NCBI GenBank assembly: GCA_900549715.1
Contig: URPK01000008.1
Location: 28,070 to 92,069 of the forward strand
Direction: 5' to 3'
From: an uncultured Collinsella sp.
Lineage (GTDB): Bacteria > Actinomycetota > Coriobacteriia > Coriobacteriales > Coriobacteriaceae
Length of the DNA stretch: 64,000 bases
Position numbers and translations under genes: made by a program. Positions within the stretch are counted from its first letter, which is position 1, and each line of letters begins with the position of its first letter. The notes beneath the pieces were generated by a model. The model was given only the letters and a program-made list of their open reading frames with translations. It was not told the origin of the DNA and did no database searches. Positions 20,745 through 29,198 of the stretch are shown here, one piece after another.

Positions 20745-21773
20745 ATGGCGCTGAGCAACGACGATCTCAACTTCATAATCTACTACCTCAACTATCCCAA
20801 GGCGATAGAACTCTGCATGACCATGGATAACGTGGTCCGCAAGAGCAGTAGTGTCGAGACGACCGCCGAGGCTTCCGACACTCTAAAAACCGAGTTGAAG
20901 GGGGACGCTTCTACAAACCTTGCCGCCCTGAAGGCGACCGTGGGGGCGAGTCTCGGGACGACCTTGAGCGACAGCGAGTCTTTTAAGGTGGCGGACACCT
21001 ACGAGGTGAAGCACACTAAGTCGACGTACCTCAAGCTCATCCTCGAGCGGGCTAAAATGCTGCCCTCGTGCGCAAATATCCAGAACTGCGCCCCCGGCGA
21101 CCTCGTCCGCGTGGATGGCGTCAGGCTCTGGCCCTGCAACTGGGAGGAGATTACCCAGATGCAGGTTCTGAGGCACGACGCGCTGAAGGGCATGAGGGTC
21201 GAGGGCGTAGACGTCAACAACATCGTCTCCTCAATGCTGGAGGACTACGCATATGTCCTCACGGCAATGGAGAAGCTCCCCGGAACAGACGATCCCGTAT
21301 GGCTCGCAATCAAGATACCCTCGGAGAACGATAACGAGTTCGAGAGCAAGTACAGGATGCGCGATCTGCTCCTCGGCGAGGTCAGTCTCATCGGTGTCTA
21401 TAAGGGTCTCGTCGACGTGGATGTGCTGACTAACACGACGTTCGGAGACCTGCAACGAAAGGGGTTGAGCCAGGGCGCTGAAGGGGAAGGCCGTGTCATC
21501 AAGAGTGCATTGCCCGCTCCGGAGTCGAAGCAGCCAGCCAAAGAGGCCTCGCGGGGATTCCTCGGCCCAGTCCACTACATCGATCTCATAGCGATTGTCC
21601 AAGACGTCAAGGTGGCGGATTCCGTCGGCGAGGATTTGGCTGCGGATGAGCTGGCCGGCAGAGGCACGTCGGTGGCCGGAGGTTCCCCCGATGACGCGGG
21701 TGTCGTTCTTTCCGACTCCGGGGAAGCGAAGCCTTGCTTCTTCGCCCGACTGAAGGCGATGCTCTGTGGATAG
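20745..21773 (+). CDS. Uncharacterised protein, DUF6414-like
   Basis: A 342-residue soluble protein with no signal peptide or transmembrane helix. The order is a short N-terminal helical part, a Ser/Thr/Ala-rich stretch (residues 28-75), a region TKSTYLKLILERAK and an RVDG..LWPCNW segment near 125. This resembles DUF6414, a family of unknown function often beside defence or stress genes; the match is by eye and tentative. It begins three bases after the pyruvyl transferase and overlaps the next ATPase gene by eight bases. The C-terminal 60 residues are acidic and low in complexity. No enzymatic motif is visible. Confidence 0.6.
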   Translation: MALSNDDLNFIIYYLNYPKAIELCMTMDNVVRKSSSVETTAEASDTLKTELKGDASTNLAALKATVGASLGTTLSDSESFKVADTYEVKHTKSTYLKLILERAKMLPSCANIQNCAPGDLVRVDGVRLWPCNWEEITQMQVLRHDALKGMRVEGVDVNNIVSSMLEDYAYVLTAMEKLPGTDDPVWLAIKIPSENDNEFESKYRMRDLLLGEVSLIGVYKGLVDVDVLTNTTFGDLQRKGLSQGAEGEGRVIKSALPAPESKQPAKEASRGFLGPVHYIDLIAIVQDVKVADSVGEDLAADELAGRGTSVAGGSPDDAGVVLSDSGEAKPCFFARLKAMLCG

Positions 21774-23340
21774 CCTTACGCTACATACTTATCGCTCGGG
21801 CAAGGAATGTCGCGAGGAGACCCTCCGTTTGGAGTCGAAGGGCTACTCATATGTCCCGTTTGACGTCACGGGAGGCACAAAGGCTGCTTTCTTTGAGGGG
21901 GGACGCCTCTATTCCGACCTGTCTTACGTCGTGGCACTTCTACCGGCAAACCAGCACCTTATGCTCAACGTCGAGGAGACTCTCTCCTGTGCAGACGGTG
22001 AGGCTTTCCTGCTCATCCGTGACTCGCTCGCACAGTCGGCGATTGACACCTTTCCGCTGCTCTTCGAGGCGGCGTTGCCCTTGGTGGCCGAGGAGAGGGG
22101 GTGTCGTTTCGCGCCCAGGCGCTGTCCGCTCTACACGTTCTCTAACAGAGCTGAGTATGACCGCCTCGCGCGGCTCGCATCCGATGGCTCCGGTTATCAG
22201 GTCTTTACGCTCCAAGGACTTTCCCAGAGGACCTCGGAGTTCTCTGCGGCGCTCGAGAACTCCGAGATAGAGGTGTTCATCGACCTCACCTCCGAGGCGG
22301 CTCTCGCCGACGCGAGGCTTCTATCCATAGAGCCTCTCGCTTCGGCGCCAAACGTCCCTCATTTCCTCGTGAGCGAGGCCCGCTCCGCAAAGGTGTTTGA
22401 GAACTTCCCGTCGCTTTTCGACGAGATCCGCGACGTGGCGGATTTGCTTCCCGAATGTCCCAAAGAGATGACGACGGGAATGGAAGGACCTCGTTCCGTT
22501 TGCGACCTCAATGACGGAGAGTTCGTTAGGACTATGGCCGAGTTCGATGAGAGGCTCACGGGACACGCCAACTTTAAGTGCTACCTTCATGAGCGCCTCA
22601 CTAATTTTAGACTAGCGCATGCGCTGGGGGATCAGCGGATTTTCTCGATGTTCCTTTTCGGAGGCAGCGGCATCGGTAAGACCGAGACCGCACGCGTACT
22701 TAGCGAGTTGGTCTCGGATGGAGAGCGTTATCTTGCGAAGATTAACTTCGAGGCGTACAGCTCGCAGGATTCTCTCAACAGCCTCATCGGGAGCCCCTCC
22801 GGCTATGTGGGCTGCGAGGGCGGAGAGCTCAACGACAAGGTCGAGAAGGCCAAGGCGAAGGTGCTCCTCTGCGATGAGTTCGAGAAAACCAAACAAGACG
22901 TGAGGGCTTTCTTCTTGGAGCTGCTTGAGGATGGGGCCTACACCGATCGAATGGGCGTGGAGCACGACATGGACGGCTATGTTGTCGTGTTCACATCGAA
23001 CGTGAAAGACGAGAAGGAGCTGCAAGAGAGGATCGCGCCCGAACTACTAACGCGCTTTGACCTTATCTGCGAATTCGTGCCTCCGACCGTGGAGGAGAAG
23101 CGCGAGCACGTTGTCCGCCTCGCGCGGGAGAAAACTGCCCAGTATGCCGAGAGGCTGGGCGTAGATGTCGAGCCCATCGGCGAGAGCGTAACCATAGCAG
23201 ATTTCCAACTGGAGAAATGGTCCCTTAGGGAGATAGACCGTGAGGTCGTGCGCCAGGTAGTCTCCCTTCTCCCGGTAGAAGACCCGTCCGAATCGTCACC
23301 CTACGATAAAACAGCACCCGACACAGATTGGAGTGAGTGA
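21766..23340 (+). CDS. ClpA/ClpB-type AAA+ ATPase with novel N-terminal region
   Basis: A 524-residue protein. Residues 1-280 match nothing I recognise. The C-terminal part is one AAA+ module with Walker A GGSGIGKT near 299-306, the pore-loop-like GYVGCEGG, Walker B VLLCDEFEK, sensor VVVFTSNV and arginine finger region APELLTRFD, as in the second ring domain of ClpA/B. It lacks the ClpP-binding IGF/L loop and the first AAA ring, so it is more likely a dedicated remodeller than a protease partner. GTG 21766 overlaps the previous gene by eight bases. It is unusual inside a polysaccharide operon. Confidence 0.8.
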   Translation: MDSLTLHTYRSGKECREETLRLESKGYSYVPFDVTGGTKAAFFEGGRLYSDLSYVVALLPANQHLMLNVEETLSCADGEAFLLIRDSLAQSAIDTFPLLFEAALPLVAEERGCRFAPRRCPLYTFSNRAEYDRLARLASDGSGYQVFTLQGLSQRTSEFSAALENSEIEVFIDLTSEAALADARLLSIEPLASAPNVPHFLVSEARSAKVFENFPSLFDEIRDVADLLPECPKEMTTGMEGPRSVCDLNDGEFVRTMAEFDERLTGHANFKCYLHERLTNFRLAHALGDQRIFSMFLFGGSGIGKTETARVLSELVSDGERYLAKINFEAYSSQDSLNSLIGSPSGYVGCEGGELNDKVEKAKAKVLLCDEFEKTKQDVRAFFLELLEDGAYTDRMGVEHDMDGYVVVFTSNVKDEKELQERIAPELLTRFDLICEFVPPTVEEKREHVVRLAREKTAQYAERLGVDVEPIGESVTIADFQLEKWSLREIDREVVRQVVSLLPVEDPSESSPYDKTAPDTDWSE

Positions 23341-23341
23341 C

Positions 23342-25117
23342 GTGTACACCGAACTCAAGTCATACCAAATAATCATCGCCCTGCTCAAGGAGTACGGCAT
23401 CCGGAAGTGCGTGCTCTCGGCAGGGTCGCGCAACCTCCCCTTCGTCCATTCCGTTGAGGAGGACCCCTGGTTCGAGTGCTACTCGGTCGTTGACGAGCGC
23501 AGCGCGGGCTATTTCGCCCTCGGCCTCGCTCAGCAGGCGGGCGAGCCGGTCGTCATCTCCTGCACCTCGTCCACCGCGACCTGCAACTACTGGCCTCCGG
23601 TGGCAGAGGCCTTCTACCAGAACGTCCCGCTCGTCGTGCTCACGAGCGACCGCGACCCGGCGAAGCTTGGCCAGCTCGAGGATCAGATGATCGACCAGGT
23701 TGGTATGTACGACCGACACGTCCGGAAGTCGGTGAATCTGCCTATCGTCCGCGACGACGGTGACTTCCGCCACTGCTGGCGGCTCGTCAACGAGGCCCTG
23801 CTCGAGCTCGACCACCACGGGGGCGGCCCGGTCCAGGTCAACGTTCCATCGCGCTGGTACAGCACATCCTTTACAACCTCCGAGCTCCCTAAGGTCAGGA
23901 GGATCGCTCGCGTCGAGCACGAGTCCCCCGATGCGGAATGGCTTGCCCGCGCAGCGAGGCTCCGGTCTTGCTCGCGCGTCCTCGTGGCCTGCGGACAGGG
24001 TCAGCCCACAGACGGTCTCAAGGAGGCCCTGGGGGAGTTCTTCAGGCGGTTCAACAGCGCCATAGCGGTCGAGTACATGTCCAACGCGCTAGTCGAGGGT
24101 GCCGTAAACACATCCGTCTGCTTCGACAGCCGTTATGTCACGCCGAAGAAGTTCGCTGAGTTCGCCCCCGAGATCGTCATCAGCTATGGCGGGAACATCA
24201 TGCAGGGGCTCAAGGAGATGCTGCGCGGCTCGAAGTCAGGCGTCGAGCATTGGCTCATCGACGAGGGTGGCGTCGTCTGCGACGCTTTCGGATGTATAAC
24301 CACGGTATTCGAGTGCTCGCCGGAGTTCTTCTTCCGCCGCATGAGCGATTTGGCGGGCGAGAAGGCGTCAAACGATCTGGCCTACCACGACGCCATTGCG
24401 GCGTACGCGGCCTCCGTCGTGCACCCCGACTTCGGGTGGGGCAACATCTATGCGATAAAAAACGTCGTCGAGCGAGTCCCATCGGGTTCCGTGCTTCACC
24501 TCAGCATCAACGACTCCATCCGCATAACGAACTTCTTCGAGCTGCAGCCCGACATCCGCGTCTTTGCAAACATCGGCACGCACGGCATTGACGGCTGCAT
24601 GTCGTCGCTCATGGGGCAGTCCCAGGCGACCGAGGGCCTCGCCTTCCTCGTCACCGGCGACCTCGCGTTCTTCTACGACATGAACTCCCTGCGCATCAGG
24701 CATGTCGGCCCGAACGTGCGCATCCTGCTCTGCAACAACCACGGTGGCGAGGAGTTCTACTACAACGGCATCTGGCAGAACGCGTCGAGCGACCTGCACA
24801 CCGCTGCCAGGCACAACGCCGTCGCCGGCCCCTGGGCCGGGTCGTGCGGGTTCAAATACCTCAGAGCGGACGACAAGGCATCGTTCGAGGCTGCCCTTCC
24901 GGAGTTCATGGCGGAAGAGTCTGACAGGCCCGTGCTCCTCGAGTGCTTCTCCGAGATGAGCGAGGACTCTAAGGACATCTACGACTTCTACGACCTCTCT
25001 CGACCGCACGATGCTGTCTCCGACGCTACCCGCGCGGCCAAGGACATCGTGAAAAAAACAATTGGCAAAGAGACGGCAGTGAAGATCGCCGGCAAGTTCG
25101 GCGTCAAGCTGGGATAG
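23342..25117 (+). CDS. MenD-like thiamine diphosphate enzyme in the polysaccharide operon
   Basis: A 591-residue homologue of MenD (SEPHCHC synthase). The ThDP-activating Glu is Glu52 in DERSAGYFALG, the binding-loop Arg30 sits in SAGSRNLP, and the ThDP-Mg motif GDLAFFYDMNSL is near 439. The E. coli MenD SNRGASGIDG segment, whose Arg413 contacts substrate, reads NIGTHGIDG at residues 410-418, with Ile in place of Arg. The substrate is therefore probably not isochorismate. No other men gene is near; an SDR follows nine bases later. GTG 23342 follows GGAG by eight bases; GTG 23333 is possible. It may make an unusual sugar or acyl substituent. Confidence 0.82.
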   Translation: MYTELKSYQIIIALLKEYGIRKCVLSAGSRNLPFVHSVEEDPWFECYSVVDERSAGYFALGLAQQAGEPVVISCTSSTATCNYWPPVAEAFYQNVPLVVLTSDRDPAKLGQLEDQMIDQVGMYDRHVRKSVNLPIVRDDGDFRHCWRLVNEALLELDHHGGGPVQVNVPSRWYSTSFTTSELPKVRRIARVEHESPDAEWLARAARLRSCSRVLVACGQGQPTDGLKEALGEFFRRFNSAIAVEYMSNALVEGAVNTSVCFDSRYVTPKKFAEFAPEIVISYGGNIMQGLKEMLRGSKSGVEHWLIDEGGVVCDAFGCITTVFECSPEFFFRRMSDLAGEKASNDLAYHDAIAAYAASVVHPDFGWGNIYAIKNVVERVPSGSVLHLSINDSIRITNFFELQPDIRVFANIGTHGIDGCMSSLMGQSQATEGLAFLVTGDLAFFYDMNSLRIRHVGPNVRILLCNNHGGEEFYYNGIWQNASSDLHTAARHNAVAGPWAGSCGFKYLRADDKASFEAALPEFMAEESDRPVLLECFSEMSEDSKDIYDFYDLSRPHDAVSDATRAAKDIVKKTIGKETAVKIAGKFGVKLG

Positions 25118-25125
25118 GGGGCAAC

Positions 25126-25983
25126 GTGGGACTCAAGGCAAAGGCCAAGCGCGCCGGGCGCTTCGTCCTCTCCAACCTCGGGCGCCCCGTGCGCGTTGAG
25201 CAGACGCTGCGAGGTGGGAGCGAGCTCCTCGCGGGGAGGTGCGTGCTCGTCACGGGCGGCACGTCGGGCATAGGGCTCGCGACCGCCGAAGCGTGCCTGC
25301 GCGCCGGGGCAGACGTCGTGGTTACCTCGCGTAGCCTCTCTCGCGCCGAGGAGGCCTGCGCCCGACTTGGCTCGCATGCCCGCCCGGCATTGCTCGACCT
25401 CGCGGATGCCGAGGGGATGGCCGTGCAGGTTGACGCGGCCTACGCGGCTGCGCCCAGGCCCGTCGACGCCCTCGTGAACAACGCTGGCGTGCTCAAGGGC
25501 GCGCCCTTTGGCAGGACATCCGTTGAGGACTTCGACGAGGTGGTCGGCGCAAACCTCCGTGGCACCTACTTCCTCACGCAAGAGGTCGCCCGGCGCATGG
25601 TTGCGGGCGGAGTCCGAGGCAACATCTGCTTCGTCACCTCCTCTTCCGCCTACCGCCCTGCCACGAACGCCTACTCGTGCACAAAGTGGGCGCTGCGCGG
25701 TCTCGTGGAGGGCTCGGCCAAGATGCTCAGCCCCAACGGCATCGTGGTGAACGCCATCGCCCCTGGCCCCACTGCCACTGGGATGCTCATCGAGGGCGAT
25801 GCGGGCAACGTCATGAAGCCGAACAGCCCCATCGGGCGCTACGTCACCCCTGAGGAGATCGCGAGTATGGTCGTGACGCTGCTCTCCGACGCCTCGCGCT
25901 CGACCGTGGGCGACACGGTGCGCATGTGCGGCGGCAGCGGCGTGGTGACCTTTGACGATGCTGACGCGACATTCGAACTTTAA
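25126..25983 (+). CDS. Short-chain dehydrogenase/reductase
   Basis: A 285-residue classical SDR. The NAD(P)-binding TGGTSGIG motif is at residues 43-50, the NNAG motif near 115, and the catalytic YSCTK with Tyr and Lys about 183 and 187. The PG-motif is APGPTATGM. About 35 basic residues precede the Rossmann fold. It begins nine bases after the MenD-like gene, so the pair probably acts in sequence, with the SDR reducing a keto product of the ThDP enzyme; that is an inference from position. Confidence 0.87.
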   Translation: MGLKAKAKRAGRFVLSNLGRPVRVEQTLRGGSELLAGRCVLVTGGTSGIGLATAEACLRAGADVVVTSRSLSRAEEACARLGSHARPALLDLADAEGMAVQVDAAYAAAPRPVDALVNNAGVLKGAPFGRTSVEDFDEVVGANLRGTYFLTQEVARRMVAGGVRGNICFVTSSSAYRPATNAYSCTKWALRGLVEGSAKMLSPNGIVVNAIAPGPTATGMLIEGDAGNVMKPNSPIGRYVTPEEIASMVVTLLSDASRSTVGDTVRMCGGSGVVTFDDADATFEL

Positions 25984-25993
25984 GGAAGTAGAT

Positions 25994-27145
25994 TTGAAAC
26001 AAGGAAAGCAAATACGGGTGCTCCAGGTGCTGCCGTCCCTAAATAGGTCGGCAGGGGTGTCGCGTTTCGTCTACAACATGACGGTCGCAAGCGACGAGTC
26101 GCGCGTCCACTACGACATCCTCCACCACGCTCAGGACGATGGCGTGCCGCACCACGAGAAGCGCTTCGACGAGGAGCTCGAGGCACTCGGGCATCGCATC
26201 TACCGCGTGGACTATGCCGGCCATGATTTCAGACGGTTCATCCGCGAGGTCCATGCTGTCATATCAGAGTACGGCGCGAGCTACGACGTCGTGCACTGCC
26301 ATATGCCCAACTCGGCGTTCTGCGTCTTGCGCGAGGCAAAACGTGTGGGGATTGAGCATCGCGTGCTGCACAGCCATCTCAACAGCAGTTCCGACAATGC
26401 ACTACATCGTCTGCGTAATGTGCCCCTCAACGCTGTCGGGAAGCGCTATGCCACCGATAACATGGCCTGCTCGGAGGAGGCGGGCCGTTTTCTCTTCGGC
26501 AGAGCCCCGTTCACGCTCATGAGGAACGGCATCCCGCTCGCGGACTACGCCTACGACTCGAGTGCGGCGGCCGAGCTGCGCGGCGAGCTTGGCATCGTTG
26601 CGGGCGAGCCAGTCGTGGGGTGCGTCGGGCGCATGGTGCCGCAGAAGAACTACGCGTTCGCCGTCGAGGCGTTCGCGGCGCTGCTGCACGAGGTTCCCGA
26701 GGCGCACCTCGTGGTCCTCGGGGGAGAGATAAACGGCGCGACCACTGTGCGCGACTCGCTGGTCGAGCGGGCGAGCGAGCTGGACTTCGCCGACCGGGTG
26801 CACTTGCCTGGTATCCGCGAGGATGCGCAGCGGTTCTACTCGCTCTTCGACGTGTTCTTCATGCCGTCGCTCTACGAGGGCCTTCCCGTTTCGGCCGTGG
26901 AGGCACAGGCGGCGGGGCTGCCGTGCGTGTACTCGACCGGCGTGCCGGCCGAGACCGACATCGCCGGGACCGGTTCGTTCACGGCTCTCGACGCGCCGCT
27001 GGCCGACTGGGCGAGGGCACTCAAGGCGGCGATCGAGGGCGGCAGGCACCCGGAGGCCCCTATCAGACTTGAGGCTGCGGGGTACTCTGCCGAGGCAAAC
27101 GCCGCGCGGCTTATGGAGTACTACGAAAGGCTGTTGAGCCGATGA
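25994..27145 (+). CDS. Family 4 (GT-B) glycosyltransferase
   Basis: A 383-residue retaining glycosyltransferase. The N-terminal domain has IRVLQVLPSLNRSAGVSRFV with the acceptor loop. The C-terminal domain has VGCVGRMVPQKNY and the EGLPVSAVEAQAAG donor-binding motif (E-x7-E class). TTG 25994 follows AAGGAAG; longer in-frame starts lie inside the SDR gene. The stop overlaps the next start (ATGA). Confidence 0.88.
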   Translation: MKQGKQIRVLQVLPSLNRSAGVSRFVYNMTVASDESRVHYDILHHAQDDGVPHHEKRFDEELEALGHRIYRVDYAGHDFRRFIREVHAVISEYGASYDVVHCHMPNSAFCVLREAKRVGIEHRVLHSHLNSSSDNALHRLRNVPLNAVGKRYATDNMACSEEAGRFLFGRAPFTLMRNGIPLADYAYDSSAAAELRGELGIVAGEPVVGCVGRMVPQKNYAFAVEAFAALLHEVPEAHLVVLGGEINGATTVRDSLVERASELDFADRVHLPGIREDAQRFYSLFDVFFMPSLYEGLPVSAVEAQAAGLPCVYSTGVPAETDIAGTGSFTALDAPLADWARALKAAIEGGRHPEAPIRLEAAGYSAEANAARLMEYYERLLSR

Positions 27146-27801
27146 GCTACGTAAGCAGGATCTCAAGAAAAATCGGTGATAAGACGAATCCATTGCTCGC
27201 CAAGGGCAGAAGGGAGAAGCTCGTCCGCACTGACTTCAGCATCTTCTCGAACAACTGCTGGGCCGGGTCGGTGTATCGGCGTTACGGGCTTCCCTATAGC
27301 AGTCCAACCGCCGGCCTCTACTTCTTCGCGAGCGACTACGTGAAGTTCGCCTCAAGGCTCAGATACTACACTTCCGTGCCGCTTGAGTTCATCGACGCCC
27401 GGGAATCACAATATGCCGACCAGCTGCGCGAGAAGGGCGAGCTCGGCAAGCCCGTCGCCCGACTCGATGACATTGAGGTCGTGTTCCTGCACTATCCCTC
27501 CCCGGAGGAAGCCGCAGAGAAGTGGGCCCGCCGCTGCAAACGAATCAACTGGGATAACGTCTTCATCAAATTCAGCCAGATGAACTGCTGCACAGAAGGG
27601 GACCTCAGGGCCTTCGATGCCATTCCCTTCAGAAACAAGCTCTGCTTCACCGCTTCGCTAAGGCCCGAGCTCGCGTGTGCCGTGCACTTTCCCGGCTATA
27701 ACGAGCGGGGAGGGGTCCTCAATGATACGGACTATTACTCTCGGTACATTGACTTGGAGGAATGGCTTAATGGCGAACCCGAAAGGTATCTTATTGGCTA
27801 G
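27142..27801 (+). CDS. DUF1919 exopolysaccharide-associated protein
   Basis: A 219-residue protein. The segment FSIFSNNCWAGSVYRRYGLPYSSPT followed by GLYFF is the signature of DUF1919, found in many capsule loci. VVFLHYPSPEEAAEKW and NWDNVFIKFSQMNCCT are also typical. The molecular role is unproven; it is often treated as a transferase-like protein. It overlaps the GT4 gene by four bases. It is the last of the high-GC operon genes; base composition falls sharply after its stop. Confidence 0.85.
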   Translation: MSYVSRISRKIGDKTNPLLAKGRREKLVRTDFSIFSNNCWAGSVYRRYGLPYSSPTAGLYFFASDYVKFASRLRYYTSVPLEFIDARESQYADQLREKGELGKPVARLDDIEVVFLHYPSPEEAAEKWARRCKRINWDNVFIKFSQMNCCTEGDLRAFDAIPFRNKLCFTASLRPELACAVHFPGYNERGGVLNDTDYYSRYIDLEEWLNGEPERYLIG

Positions 27802-27852
27802 CTTTAACTTGTTAATCTTGGTATTTAAATCGCGAGGAAACGGCGGTGACTT

Positions 27853-29112
27853 ATGAGCGCCGTAGTTTCTGCTGCGCATTTGCTTAATCCAACGGGCTCT
27901 GTTTCAAAGCGAGGATATTCGCCTGCAGTGTGGGCGGTTGCCCTGCTTCCCTATTTCATTTTGGTTTGTGGGGATAATTCCTTTACATTCCAATCTGCTT
28001 ATTTCTGTTTGGGTCTAATGGTGTTCGCTGCCTTTTTCTCGAAAGAGAGGGCTGCGTATTCTCGTCATGCGATCGGTCTTATTGTTTCGTACCTTATAAT
28101 CATGGGCATAGGCAACTTAGTGACACTTGCAATTGCATCTGAGATGATTACCAGCAGATCGTTAATCCGTGCCTTAATGTTCCTCGCCATTATCTGGTTC
28201 TTTGCTCACGCAATCTCCCGGAGGTGGAGTCCTCGAGAGATAACCTTCCTGCTGAAATCAGTGGCACTTTCCACGTTTGCGTCTGCATTCCTTGAACTAA
28301 AGACATGGGTTGAAAACGGTTTTTATGCAGGACGTGTGTATCCAGTGAGTCTTACGGGGCACATGATCGATGCAAACTTTTTTGCGCTTTTGTTGGTCGT
28401 TCAGATTAGCTGTGCCTTTTTACTGGTAGTTTATAGTAGCAATGTGCGGGTGAAGATTCTGTACTTCATTCTCATATCTTTCGGCCTGGCATCAGTTATG
28501 TTAACTGGATCAAGAAGCGGGCTTCTTTGTATTGTCTTGGTTATTGCTTTCGGCTACATTGCGTTTGTCTGTAGTGAGAGAACCGGCAAGCTTTCTACTA
28601 CGGTATTAGTTTTTGTGCTCGTTGCCGTTGCCCTGTTTCTAATTAATCGCTTTATGGGCGATTGGATGTTTAATCGTTTTTTTAAGAACAGCTACAATGA
28701 TGGGTCAAACCAATTTCGCGTTGAACTGTGGGTGAAAGCTGTACAACGTTGGATGAGTAGGCCGCTATTTGGCTTTGGTGTGGGTAATTATAATTATTTC
28801 AGTGCGGAGGACTGGGGCGTCGTGGAGACGTCAACTACAACTCATGGCACGATTACTGATTTTTTAGTTGATTTCGGTTTGATTGGCCTGCTGCTGTTCT
28901 TTTCAGTGCTTATCCGCATTTTCAGAGGTTTGCTTCAAGGGAAGGGCTATACACCCTTGGCCCTATGTCCGGGTATCGTTGTATGTTGGCTCATCGTTGG
29001 TGCCGAACGAACAGTGGCGCTGTGGCTATTCCTCATTATTTTTTACGTATTGGCAGATTATCTTTCATGCAATCAAGAACATAGCATGAAAGGTTTGCTC
29101 TCGGAACGTTGA
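27853..29112 (+). CDS. wzy: O-antigen polymerase/ligase-type membrane protein (Wzy)
   Basis: A 419-residue integral membrane protein with about ten to twelve hydrophobic helices. The Wzy_C-like loop near residues 280-350 has FGFGVGNYNYF and TTTHGTITDFLVDFG, with the conserved His. It polymerises lipid-linked repeat units on the outer face of the membrane. Codon use is visibly more AT-rich than in the genes upstream, as is common for Wzy/Wzx. It starts 51 bases after DUF1919 with GAGGAAA upstream. Polymerase rather than ligase is an inference from the locus. Confidence 0.85.
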   Translation: MSAVVSAAHLLNPTGSVSKRGYSPAVWAVALLPYFILVCGDNSFTFQSAYFCLGLMVFAAFFSKERAAYSRHAIGLIVSYLIIMGIGNLVTLAIASEMITSRSLIRALMFLAIIWFFAHAISRRWSPREITFLLKSVALSTFASAFLELKTWVENGFYAGRVYPVSLTGHMIDANFFALLLVVQISCAFLLVVYSSNVRVKILYFILISFGLASVMLTGSRSGLLCIVLVIAFGYIAFVCSERTGKLSTTVLVFVLVAVALFLINRFMGDWMFNRFFKNSYNDGSNQFRVELWVKAVQRWMSRPLFGFGVGNYNYFSAEDWGVVETSTTTHGTITDFLVDFGLIGLLLFFSVLIRIFRGLLQGKGYTPLALCPGIVVCWLIVGAERTVALWLFLIIFYVLADYLSCNQEHSMKGLLSER

Positions 29113-29198
29113 GACATCAGCCTTCGCCTGCCCGAGCGAAGTGGTTTTGTCTAGCTTAAACACTTTCGGTTTAATCAACTTATTATAGGGGTGCATAT

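Noticed and set aside
23342..25117. Genuine menaquinone-pathway MenD
   Set aside because: The substrate-binding Arg region is changed and no other men genes are in the operon.
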